Under the pieces are notes generated by a model. The model was not told where the DNA came from, did not search any database, and saw nothing but the letters and a program-made list of their open reading frames with translations. The translations under genes and the position numbers were made by a program. Below are positions 1-7,176 of a stretch of DNA of 64,000 bases, piece by piece (position 1 is the stretch's first letter; each line of letters starts with the position of its first letter). Location of the stretch: the NCBI RefSeq assembly GCF_901538265.1, contig NZ_LR593886.1, positions 3,208,843 through 3,272,842 of the forward strand, in the 5' to 3' direction. The DNA is from Gemmata massiliana. GTDB lineage: Bacteria; Planctomycetota; Planctomycetia; Gemmatales; Gemmataceae.

Positions 1-256
1 GGAGCAGCATGAGATCTGCGCCGGGGTCCATGAACACCGGGTTGGAGATCTCGGGCCAGTTGGTGCCCACCTTGTCGCCGTTCCGCCGCGCGCGAACGTA
101 GACGATGTCGTAATCGAGTTTCACCGTCTTGTCGGACGCGACCGGTTTGGGCTCGACGTTGATAGGCCCGCTCACGTCCGGCGGTTGCGGTTGCGCCTCG
201 GCGAGCGACACGACGACCAACGATAACGCGACTAGAAGGGGAACTCGAAACGACAT
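1..256 (-). CDS. Secreted protein, N-terminal part only (cut by window edge)
   Basis: An open frame starts at the ATG complementary to 254-256 and runs off the left edge, so only about 85 residues are visible. The first 22 or so residues form a signal peptide (MSFRVPLLVALSLVVVSLAE), so the product is exported. The mature start contains KLDYDIVYVRARR and, further on, a PGADLMLL segment. This pattern resembles large planctomycete exported proteins annotated as hydrazine synthase alpha-subunit middle-domain related (WD40/PQQ-like propellers with heme motifs). That assignment is an inference from a short stretch; the diagnostic domains lie outside the window. The gene faces away from the next one and is separated from it by palindromic repeats. 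Confidence 0.6.
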   Translation of the reverse strand, partial: MSFRVPLLVALSLVVVSLAEAQPQPPDVSGPINVEPKPVASDKTVKLDYDIVYVRARRNGDKVGTNWPEISNPVFMDPGADLMLL

Positions 257-360
257 GAGGGGAACCTGTGCGAAGGGCTCGTGTGCGGTCCGAGCATGGT
301 ACCGCGCCGCACGCGAGTGGTCGAGAGCGGGGCGTTTAACGGTGCCAACGCCACAAAGCA

Positions 361-388
361 CCAGGGGTTGAACCCCCTGGCTATTTCC
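361..388. repeat. Palindromic repeat unit, first copy
   Basis: A short unit ccaggggttgaaccccctgg followed by ctatttccgg. It is an imperfect copy of the unit that forms both arms of the larger inverted repeat at 434-555. It lies between the outward-reading gene at the left edge and the convergent 3' end of the thioredoxin-like gene. No coding content is credible here. Confidence 0.75.
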
Positions 389-433
389 GGTTCGAGCAAC
401 GATTCCCGAGAACCGCGTGCTCGGATAACGGCA

Positions 434-555
434 CCAGGGGTTGAAACCCCTGGCTATTACCGGTGACCCCTTCGGGGTCCAGAAGGCAGACACACCGATG
501 TGTGTTTGCGGCCCCAACGGGGCCACCGGTAATAGCCAGGGGTTTCAACCCCTGG
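434..555. repeat. 122-bp element: 32-bp perfect inverted repeat with nested hairpins
   Basis: Positions 434-465 and 524-555 are perfect reverse complements over 32 bases. Each arm is itself a palindrome (ccaggggtt/aacccctgg). The 58-base interior carries three more small hairpins: accccttcggggt near 466-478, acacaccgatgtgtgt near 491-506, and gccccaacggggc near 511-523. The element lies just downstream of the thioredoxin-like gene, so as RNA it would fold into a large cruciform-like structure and could end transcription. It looks like a dispersed intergenic palindromic element rather than a gene. Confidence 0.85.
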
Positions 556-578
556 CTTCTTCATGGCGGATGAAGTGC

Positions 579-1130
579 TTACTTCACGGCTTCGGTCGCG
601 GCGGCGGCGATTTCCTTGGCCTTCTCAGCGGCTTCCTTCGTCGTCTTGAACGCGAAGTTCTTGGTGACTTCGCCGCCCTGCTTGTAGACGAGCACGGTCA
701 CGGCGGCGGCCTTGTTCAGCTCGTACTTGGCCGGGCCGTCCTTGTCTTCGGCGATGGTCAGCGGCGTGGTCAGCTTGTGGGTGGTTTGGATCTTCTCGAA
801 GTCGGCGGCTTCGACGCCGCTGACGCCCACAACTACGGTGCCGAGCTTTTCGTTGGCCTTTTGGACCTCATCGACCGCCTTGACGACCGTGACGAGGTTG
901 TCGTCGGCCTTCTGGGTGAAGATCATCACCACGGCCGGGCGCTTTTGGGCGCTGTACTGGCAGTAGTAGCACAGGGACTTGCCGGCCTTTTCACCGGTGA
1001 TCGCCTTCACGTCGAACGGACCGCCGACTTTCTTGGTCGAGCCCGACTTCACGTCTTCGCCGACGGCGACGGAGACGCCGAACCCGAGGACCAGAACGAG
1101 CGCCAGGCCGAGGAAACGGATCGCGCGCAT
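579..1130 (-). CDS. Exported thioredoxin-fold protein
   Basis: A 183-residue protein with a signal peptide (residues 1-24, ending near SVAVGE) and a thioredoxin-like redox motif C54-Y-Y-C57 followed by a beta strand (RPAVVMIF), the usual order for this fold. The rest (VVVGVSGVEAADFEKIQ, then a strand with TVLVYKQGG) fits a thioredoxin or peroxiredoxin-like domain, and the tail is Ala/Lys rich. It probably acts outside the cytoplasmic membrane in thiol exchange or as a redox-linked binding protein; the partner is unknown. The start is supported by AGGAG six bases upstream of the ATG. It is monocistronic, with a repeat element downstream and a long shared intergenic region upstream. Confidence 0.8.
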   Translation of the reverse strand: MRAIRFLGLALVLVLGFGVSVAVGEDVKSGSTKKVGGPFDVKAITGEKAGKSLCYYCQYSAQKRPAVVMIFTQKADDNLVTVVKAVDEVQKANEKLGTVVVGVSGVEAADFEKIQTTHKLTTPLTIAEDKDGPAKYELNKAAAVTVLVYKQGGEVTKNFAFKTTKEAAEKAKEIAAAATEAVK

Positions 1131-1495
1131 GATGCACTCCTACTGTTAAGCCGTGCCCGGAACCGTACCGGGTTCGGCGGAAAGGCCGAAGAGATCGTAA
1201 TCGCGTCCCGCGAGAAGACAAGACCCTATTTCAGATTCCGTCGGGGCGAGTTCGACGGGCCGAATCACGGGACCGAACGTGGAGACGCTACCCGCGCAGC
1301 GATTATTCGACCACTTCAAAAAATGTTGCCCCTGTGCCTTTTTTGGCCACATCTCGGCACCAATTGATCGCTCACTTGCCTTATTCCCAACACTTTGCTG
1401 TTTAGCTTTTCGGGGTACCAACATTCTGTTGTCGGCCGGCGCGTATAAGGTGCATTTGTGGGCGACCTGCTTCTCTCCTTAGAGTGGGGATTGCT
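1131..1495. other. Divergent intergenic region, no gene seen
   Basis: This 365-base gap separates the thioredoxin-fold gene (leftward) from the next gene (rightward) and must hold both promoters. A TATAAG at 1444-1449, about 47 bases before the rightward start codon, could be a -10 element, but no convincing -35 box is visible. No structured RNA or repeat was recognised. Confidence 0.4.
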
Positions 1496-2761
1496 ATGCG
1501 AACTCTCCTTGTTGCGGCGGTCGCGTGCGGCGCGGTCGCGGCCGGGTATCTTGCGGTTCCCGATACCGCTGCCAGCCCGGTCGAGCCTCGCGCCGGCGCG
1601 CCGGTCCCGCCCCCCGTTCCGCCGGCGCGCCTCGCGGCGCACGAGTGGGGCACGTTCACCAGTTTCTCCGGGTCCGACGGCGAACCGATGGGCTTCCGGC
1701 CGAACAACACCGACCTCCCGCAGTTCGTCTACTACCAGGGAGACGAGAACTCGAAGGCCGGGCGCCTGTTCCGCAACGGCCTCGTGAGCATGGAGACGCC
1801 GGTCATCTACTTCTACACGGACAAGGAAACGCGGGTGTCGGTGAAGGTGGACTTCCCGAAGGGGTGGATCACCGAGTGGTACCCGTTCGCGAGCGGCACG
1901 CCGATCCGCACCGCACAGAACGATAGAAATGGTGGCCAGAGCATCCGGTGGGACGTGAAGCTCCTGCCGAACGAAACGGTCACACTCCCGCGTGATCACC
2001 CGAGCCGCGCCACGGATGGGAATCACTATTTCCACGCGCGGGCGACCGATGCCGTGCCGCTCCAAGCGGCTGTTGCGAAGCGCGGGACACGCGAGGACGA
2101 ACAAGACGACTACCGACTGCGTGGCGGCACCGTCATGCAGCACGAGAAATTCTTGTTCTACCGTGGGGTGGGCACGTTCCCGCCGCCAGTTACGGTGCAG
2201 GCGCTCGGCGGGGACAAGGTCCGCGTGCGGAACCACTCCGGTGGGCGCGCGGACGGGCTGGTGCTGGTCACTGTTCGCGGTGGCAAGCTCGGGTTCCGCC
2301 CGGTTGGGGTACTCGATTCCGGCGCGGAAACCGTCGCGAACCTGCCCGAAGTGAATTCCGATCGTGACGGCCTTGCGGAATTCCTTGTTAAAGAGCTGAC
2401 CGGGACGGGGCTGTACGAGAAGGAAGCGAAGGCGATGGTAAAGACGTGGGACAGCGCGTGGTTCGGCGAAGAAGGTTCGCGGTTGCTATACCTCGTTCCC
2501 CGTGCGAAAACGGACGAACTGCTCCCGCTCACGATGGACCCGAAGCCGACGGAACTGGTCCGCGTGCTCGTCGGCCGGCACGACTTCCTCACTCCGGAGC
2601 AGGAAGCGACCGCTGAGCAACAAGTGAAACGCGCCCGGGCAGCCGAAGCGGAACTGAACGCGGCCCAGCGCGAATTATCCAAGCTCGGGCGGTTCCGCGT
2701 CGAGGCCGAGCAAAGCGCCGCGAAGCGCATCGACGCAAAATCGACCGCGGCGCAAAAGTGA
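1496..2761 (+). CDS. Exported protein of unknown function
   Basis: The 421-residue product starts with a signal peptide (MRTLLVAAVACGAVAAGYLA). ATG 1496 is preferred to an in-frame GTG at 1484 because AGTGGGGA lies at the right distance before it. A Pro-rich linker follows, then a block AAHEWGTFTSFSGSDGEPMG that opens the folded part; similar openings occur in planctomycete proteins of unknown role. The middle is beta rich (VSVKVDFPKGW, ETVTLPRDHPS). The last 60 residues (from about EQEATAEQQVKRARAAEAEL) are charged and helical, likely a coiled coil. I recognise no enzyme motif. A hairpin terminator follows, so it is probably a single-gene unit. Confidence 0.75.
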   Translation: MRTLLVAAVACGAVAAGYLAVPDTAASPVEPRAGAPVPPPVPPARLAAHEWGTFTSFSGSDGEPMGFRPNNTDLPQFVYYQGDENSKAGRLFRNGLVSMETPVIYFYTDKETRVSVKVDFPKGWITEWYPFASGTPIRTAQNDRNGGQSIRWDVKLLPNETVTLPRDHPSRATDGNHYFHARATDAVPLQAAVAKRGTREDEQDDYRLRGGTVMQHEKFLFYRGVGTFPPPVTVQALGGDKVRVRNHSGGRADGLVLVTVRGGKLGFRPVGVLDSGAETVANLPEVNSDRDGLAEFLVKELTGTGLYEKEAKAMVKTWDSAWFGEEGSRLLYLVPRAKTDELLPLTMDPKPTELVRVLVGRHDFLTPEQEATAEQQVKRARAAEAELNAAQRELSKLGRFRVEAEQSAAKRIDAKSTAAQK

Positions 2762-2783
2762 AGTAACGGGTGGTTGAACGCAG

Positions 2784-2830
2784 CGACGCGGGCCGGGAGC
2801 GATTCCCGGCTCGTGTCGTTTTGGTTTTTC
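2784..2830 (+). terminator. Rho-independent terminator
   Basis: A 15-bp stem (2784-2798 with 2804-2818, two G:T pairs) closes a 5-base loop and is followed by ttttggttttt. It sits 22 bases after the stop of the exported orphan gene and before the pyrimidine salvage operon, so it separates the two units. Confidence 0.8.
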
Positions 2831-2917
2831 CGCGCATCTGAGCGCGATGCGTTGGCTCACCCATACGAAAGGGGTATGCTTGACCTCGCTGTGTGGAACC
2901 GCTGAGAGGAGCCGCCA

Positions 2918-4231
2918 ATGCGACCCGGCGACGTGATTCAAACGAAGCGCGACGGCGGGCGGCTGTCACCGGAGCAGATCGACGCATTTGTCGGGGCGGC
3001 CGCGCGTCTCGAAGGGAGTGGGTGGGAGAAGTACCACCTCACCGCGCTCCTGATGGCGATTTACCTGAACGACATGGCGCCTGATGAAGCGGCGCACCTC
3101 ACGCGCGCGATGGCCGATTCGGGCACGCGGCTCGACCTGTTCGATATTGAAGGGCCGAAGGTTGATAAGCACAGTACGGGCGGGGTCGGGGACAAAACGT
3201 CCCTGATCCTCGGCCCGCTCGCGGCGGCGTGCGGGGTGGTCGTGCCGATGATGTCCGGGCGCGGGTTGGGGCACTCCGGCGGCACGCTCGACAAGCTCGA
3301 AGCGATCCCCGGGTTCAACGTTCACCTGAGCGAAGCAGAGTTCCGTGCGGCTCTCAGGAACGTGGGGCTGGGCATGATCGGACAGACCGCGGATATCGCT
3401 CCGGCAGACAAAACGCTGTACGCGCTGCGCGACGTGACCGCGACCGTCGAGAGCATTCCGCTCATCACCGCGTCTATTTTGAGTAAGAAGCTGTCTGAGG
3501 GTATTTCGGGCCTAGTGATGGACGTGAAAAGTGGTCGCGGGGCGTTTATGAAGACGCGCGACCGCTCACGGGCGCTGGCGCAATCGATCGTGAAAGTTGG
3601 CACTGCGAACGGGCTGAACGTGAGCGCCTTCATTACCGCAATGGACGCTCCGTTAGGGCGGTTCGTGGGTAACGCACTCGAAGTAGTCGAATCCATCGAA
3701 ACGCTGAAGGGCAACGGTCCGAAAGACCTGACCGAACTCTCGGTGAAGCTCGCTGCGCGCATGGTTCGTATCGCATCCGGCGCCCCCGACGACACGAAGT
3801 CCGAAGCTCTGATACGTGAAGCACTCGCTAGCGGCGCGGGACTCGAAGTGTTCCGCAAGTGCATTGAGCAGCAGGGCGGTGATCCGCGGGTGATCGATGA
3901 TTATTCGCGACTCCCCACCACCCGCACAACCACGCGCGTGAACGCAGACCGGACCGGTTTCGTTGCGACTATCGACGCCGAGAAAGTCGGGATCGCGGCC
4001 CGCGTACTCGGTGGCGGACGCAGTCGAGCGGAGGATGCCATCGACCCGGCCGTTGGGGTCATCGTGCGGGCAAAATCGGGCGAGCGCGTTACCACCGGGG
4101 ATGCTGTGTTCGAGGTACATTATCGCGACGACGCGAAACTCGCTTCCGCACTGCCGATTCTGACCGGAGCGTTCCAAGTAACCGATGCGCCACCGGCAGA
4201 AGCCCCTCTCATCCTGGAGGAACTCGCGTGA
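2918..4231 (+). CDS. deoA: Pyrimidine-nucleoside (thymidine) phosphorylase
   Basis: This 437-residue enzyme phosphorolyses thymidine, deoxyuridine or uridine to free base and (deoxy)ribose 1-phosphate. It shows the glycosyltransferase family 3 phosphate-binding segment K84-HSTGGVGDKTS and the family signature SGRGLGHSGGTLDKLE at about 113-128. Length and C-terminal pyrimidine nucleoside phosphorylase domain (AARVLGGGRSRAEDAIDPAV) match full-length enzymes. GAGGAG lies eight bases before the ATG. It opens an operon: its TGA overlaps the GTG of the cytidine deaminase gene (GTGA), which is followed closely by uracil phosphoribosyltransferase. Together they convert cytidine and uridine to UMP. 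Whether thymidine or uridine is preferred cannot be told here, so the symbol is a family-level choice. Confidence 0.95.
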   Translation: MRPGDVIQTKRDGGRLSPEQIDAFVGAAARLEGSGWEKYHLTALLMAIYLNDMAPDEAAHLTRAMADSGTRLDLFDIEGPKVDKHSTGGVGDKTSLILGPLAAACGVVVPMMSGRGLGHSGGTLDKLEAIPGFNVHLSEAEFRAALRNVGLGMIGQTADIAPADKTLYALRDVTATVESIPLITASILSKKLSEGISGLVMDVKSGRGAFMKTRDRSRALAQSIVKVGTANGLNVSAFITAMDAPLGRFVGNALEVVESIETLKGNGPKDLTELSVKLAARMVRIASGAPDDTKSEALIREALASGAGLEVFRKCIEQQGGDPRVIDDYSRLPTTRTTTRVNADRTGFVATIDAEKVGIAARVLGGGRSRAEDAIDPAVGVIVRAKSGERVTTGDAVFEVHYRDDAKLASALPILTGAFQVTDAPPAEAPLILEELA

Positions 4232-4629
4232 CAGATCCGCTGGTCGCGGCCGCGACTTCGGCACGAGAGCGGGCGTTCGCGCCGTTCTCGAAATTCCAGG
4301 TGGGGGCTGCACTCGAAGCGCTGGACGGTACGATCGTTCCCGGGTGCAACGTCGAGAGCGCGAGTTATGGGCTCACGATGTGCGCAGAACGCGTCGCGAT
4401 CTTCCGCGGGGTGGCTGACGGCTTTCAGCGGTTCACTCGCGTGGCCGTCGTCACCGATACCGCGACTCCAACGCCTCCGTGTGGAGCGTGCCGCCAACTG
4501 CTCTGGGAGTTCGCACCCGAGGCCGAGGTGCTGCTCGCCAATCTCAAGGGCGATGTGGTGAAGTGGACCGTGCGCGACCTGATCCCCGGCGCGTTTGATG
4601 CGAACCAACTCGGCGAACCCGGAGTTTGA
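4228..4629 (+). CDS. cdd: Cytidine deaminase
   Basis: The 133-residue protein is a homotetramer-type cytidine deaminase, converting (deoxy)cytidine to (deoxy)uridine and ammonia. Zinc ligands and the proton shuttle are present: C52-A53-E54 and P84-C85-G-A-C88. N41-V-E43 matches the ribose-binding NxE of the family. It starts with GTG inside the stop of deoA (four-base overlap), a sign of translational coupling, and ends nine bases before upp. It supplies uridine for the phosphorylase upstream. Confidence 0.95.
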   Translation: MTDPLVAAATSARERAFAPFSKFQVGAALEALDGTIVPGCNVESASYGLTMCAERVAIFRGVADGFQRFTRVAVVTDTATPTPPCGACRQLLWEFAPEAEVLLANLKGDVVKWTVRDLIPGAFDANQLGEPGV

Positions 4630-4638
4630 GGCGATCTG

Positions 4639-5268
4639 ATGCCCGCACCCGTTACTGTTTCGACGCACCCACTGGTTCAGCACAAGCTCGCGCGCCTGCG
4701 GGCCACAGAGACGCGCCCGCCGGAGTTCCGCGAACTGGTCGCGGGGATCTCTCGCGCGCTGTTCTTTGAGGCGGCCCGGGAGTTGCGCCTCGAACCGGTT
4801 CGAGTACAAACACCACTCACGGAAACGACGTGCCACCGGATCGCGGACCGTGTGGGCCTCGTGCCGGTGCTCCGTGCCGGGCTGGGAATGGCGGACGCGC
4901 TGCTCGACGCGCTCCCGGAAGCGGCCGTATGGCACCTCGGGTTGTACCGCGATCATGCGACGCTCAAGCCGGTGACGTACTACAACAAGCTGCCGCCGAA
5001 GCCGGACATGGATGTGGGAATCGTTCTCGACCCGATGCTCGCGACCGGCGGGAGCGCGATCGCGGCTCTCGACATTCTGAAGAAGACCGGCACCCCGCGT
5101 CTGATGTTTGTAGGGTTGATTGCTGCCCCCGAGGGCGTGGCGGCGTTACAAGCCGCGCACCCCGAAGTGCCTATTTTCCTCGCCGCACTCGACGCCAAAC
5201 TGAACGAAGTGGGCTACATCGTGCCCGGCCTCGGCGACGCGGGCGATCGACAGTTCGGGACGTCCTGA
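4639..5268 (+). CDS. upp: Uracil phosphoribosyltransferase
   Basis: A 209-residue type I phosphoribosyltransferase that makes UMP from uracil and PRPP. The PRPP loop VLDPMLATGGSA is at 129-140, VPVLRAGLGM at about 75-84 is the conserved flexible region, and the C-terminal GYIVPGLGDAGDRQFGT is the uracil-binding hood. GAGG lies about eight bases upstream of the ATG. It is the last gene of deoA-cdd-upp. The neighbouring treZ is convergent and only 18 bases away, so no room is left for a long terminator. Confidence 0.97.
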   Translation: MPAPVTVSTHPLVQHKLARLRATETRPPEFRELVAGISRALFFEAARELRLEPVRVQTPLTETTCHRIADRVGLVPVLRAGLGMADALLDALPEAAVWHLGLYRDHATLKPVTYYNKLPPKPDMDVGIVLDPMLATGGSAIAALDILKKTGTPRLMFVGLIAAPEGVAALQAAHPEVPIFLAALDAKLNEVGYIVPGLGDAGDRQFGTS

Positions 5269-5286
5269 ATTACTGTTGCTGCCACG

Positions 5287-7164
5287 TCATTTGATGTCCA
5301 TTTCGCGCGGCCGGGCCGCGAGCACGACCGCGGCCTCGCCCGGAACCCACCAGTTGTCGTCGGTGTCGAGCGGGGCCGTGCCGTGGCCGCCGTACTTCGG
5401 GTCTTCGCTCGACCAGATCGGGTACCAGTGCGAGTGCGCCTCCGGCGGCGCGAGTAGTGGTTCCGGGGCCGGGTCCAGGTGCAAATCGCGCCCGAGGTTT
5501 ACGACCAGGAGTCGGTCCTGGTCGCCCGGTACGAAGAACCGCAGCACGAACGCTTCCGGGCCGAGAATTGCACCGTCCATGACCTTCGTGCGGAACGCGG
5601 GATCGATCTTGCGCAGCGCGAGTAGGTCGTGGTGCAGTGCGAGCCACTCCGGGCGCGAGTCGCGCTCGGCTCGGTCCAACTTGGACCGCTCGAACGTTTT
5701 CATATCGGCCGGGTCCGGGACCAAGCTCATGCCTTCCACACCGGACTGGCTCCGGAACCGGCGCATGCTGTCGCGGCGCCCGTTGAAGACGGCGGCGGCG
5801 AGTTCCGGATGATGGTCAGCAAAGAACAAGAACGGTTTGGTGCTGGCATACTCCTGCCCCTGGAATAACAGTGGCGTGGCCGGGATGAGCAGCAGGTACG
5901 CGGTCATCGCGCGGAACCGGGCCGGGCTGGTCATCTGGTTCACGCGGAACCCGCGCCCGGAGTTCGCCACCTGATCGTGGTTCTCCAGGAACGCGACGAA
6001 CCGGTGGCGCGGGATGTCGAACGCCGGGCGCCCGCGGCGCCGGTTGTGCCACCGGTACTGCTGCCCCTGGTACAAGAACCCCCACTTCGCCGCACTCACG
6101 AACTCCTGCGGCGTACCGCGGTAGTCCATGAAGTACCCCTCGTTCTTGCCGCTGAGGGCCACGCGCGCGGAGTGGTGCAGGTCGTCGTTCCAGATCGCGT
6201 CCAGCCCGCACCCGCCGTTCTCGCACCCGCGGACGAGGTTCGCGTCCTGCGGCTCGTTCTCGCCCATCAGGAAAGTCGCTCGCCCGCGGGCCGCTTCCCG
6301 CACGCGGCGCGCGATCTCGGTGAGGATGTGCGTCGGCGAGTCGTCGAAAATCGCTTGCGTCGCGTCCAGCCGCAATCCGTCGATGTGAAACTCTTCGATC
6401 CAGTACGCGGCGTTCGCGATGAAGAACTCGCGCACGGGGCCGGAGTCCGGGCCGTCGAAGTTGAACGGCTCGCCCCACTCCGTTTTGTGGACCGTGCTGA
6501 GGAACGACGGTGCGAACTCGCGGATGTAGTTCCCGTCCGGGCCAAAGTGGTTGTAGACGACGTCGAGAATGACCCCGATGCCGTTCGCGTGCGCCGCGTT
6601 CACGAACCGGCGGAAGTCGTCCGGAGTTCCGTAGAGTCGTGTGGGGGAGAAAAGACAGGTGCCGTCGTACCCCCACCCGAACCGACCGGGGAAGTCGGCG
6701 ACCGGCATTACTTCGATGGCCGTGATGCCGAGCTGCGCGAGTTCGGGCAAGTGCGCTGCGGCCGCCGCGAACGTGCCCTCGGGCGTGTACGTGCCGACAT
6801 GCATCTCGTAGAGCACCTGGCCCTCGGCTTTGAGTCCGGGCCAGTGAACATCATCCCACCCGAACCGCGCCGGGTCGACCACTTGTGACGGCCCGTGGGG
6901 ACCGTGCGGTTGGAAGCGCGCGGCCGGGTCGGGGTAGAGCGACTGCCCGCCGTCGAGCCGGAACCGGTAGCGTGCGCCGTCACCCATCCCGGGCGCGAAC
7001 CCGGAGAAGTACCCGCCGCCCTCGGCCACGAGTTCCAGGTTCGGCCCGCCTTCGAGAACCACTTCCACGCGCGAGCGGATCGGCGCCCAGACGCGAAAAT
7101 GCGTCCCTCCGCGCGTAACTTCCGCACCAATCGGGTACCGCCGAACGTAGTCGGATGACGACAT
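5287..7164 (-). CDS. treZ: Malto-oligosyltrehalose trehalohydrolase
   Basis: A GH13 enzyme of 625 residues that releases trehalose from maltooligosyl trehalose. An N-terminal CBM48-like beta domain (GTHFRVWAPIRSRVEVVLEG) is followed by the TIM barrel with VILDVVYNHFG, the nucleophile region DGLRLDAT (Asp near 267), the acid/base region FLMGENEPQ (Glu near 302) and ENHDQVAN. The start at 7164 (MSSSDYV) is preferred to the GTG four codons upstream because GAGGGA lies six bases before it. The gene directly follows treY, whose TGA lies just upstream, so the two are co-transcribed and probably coupled. No treX or glycogen gene is in the window. Confidence 0.95.
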   Translation of the reverse strand: MSSSDYVRRYPIGAEVTRGGTHFRVWAPIRSRVEVVLEGGPNLELVAEGGGYFSGFAPGMGDGARYRFRLDGGQSLYPDPAARFQPHGPHGPSQVVDPARFGWDDVHWPGLKAEGQVLYEMHVGTYTPEGTFAAAAAHLPELAQLGITAIEVMPVADFPGRFGWGYDGTCLFSPTRLYGTPDDFRRFVNAAHANGIGVILDVVYNHFGPDGNYIREFAPSFLSTVHKTEWGEPFNFDGPDSGPVREFFIANAAYWIEEFHIDGLRLDATQAIFDDSPTHILTEIARRVREAARGRATFLMGENEPQDANLVRGCENGGCGLDAIWNDDLHHSARVALSGKNEGYFMDYRGTPQEFVSAAKWGFLYQGQQYRWHNRRRGRPAFDIPRHRFVAFLENHDQVANSGRGFRVNQMTSPARFRAMTAYLLLIPATPLLFQGQEYASTKPFLFFADHHPELAAAVFNGRRDSMRRFRSQSGVEGMSLVPDPADMKTFERSKLDRAERDSRPEWLALHHDLLALRKIDPAFRTKVMDGAILGPEAFVLRFFVPGDQDRLLVVNLGRDLHLDPAPEPLLAPPEAHSHWYPIWSSEDPKYGGHGTAPLDTDDNWWVPGEAAVVLAARPREMDIK

Positions 7165-7176
7165 TATTTCCCTCAC

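Noticed and set aside
6-371. Small rightward frames at the left edge (129-371, 281-466)
   Set aside because: They are antisense to a signal-peptide-bearing leftward gene or run through the palindromic repeats.
441-1367. Long rightward open frame over the thioredoxin-fold gene
   Set aside because: It is the antisense shadow of the leftward gene with signal peptide and CxxC; it begins inside a palindromic repeat and has no ribosome site or motif.
1316-2236. Long leftward frame opposite the exported orphan gene
   Set aside because: Arg-rich composition with no domain; the rightward frame has a signal peptide, ribosome site and terminator.
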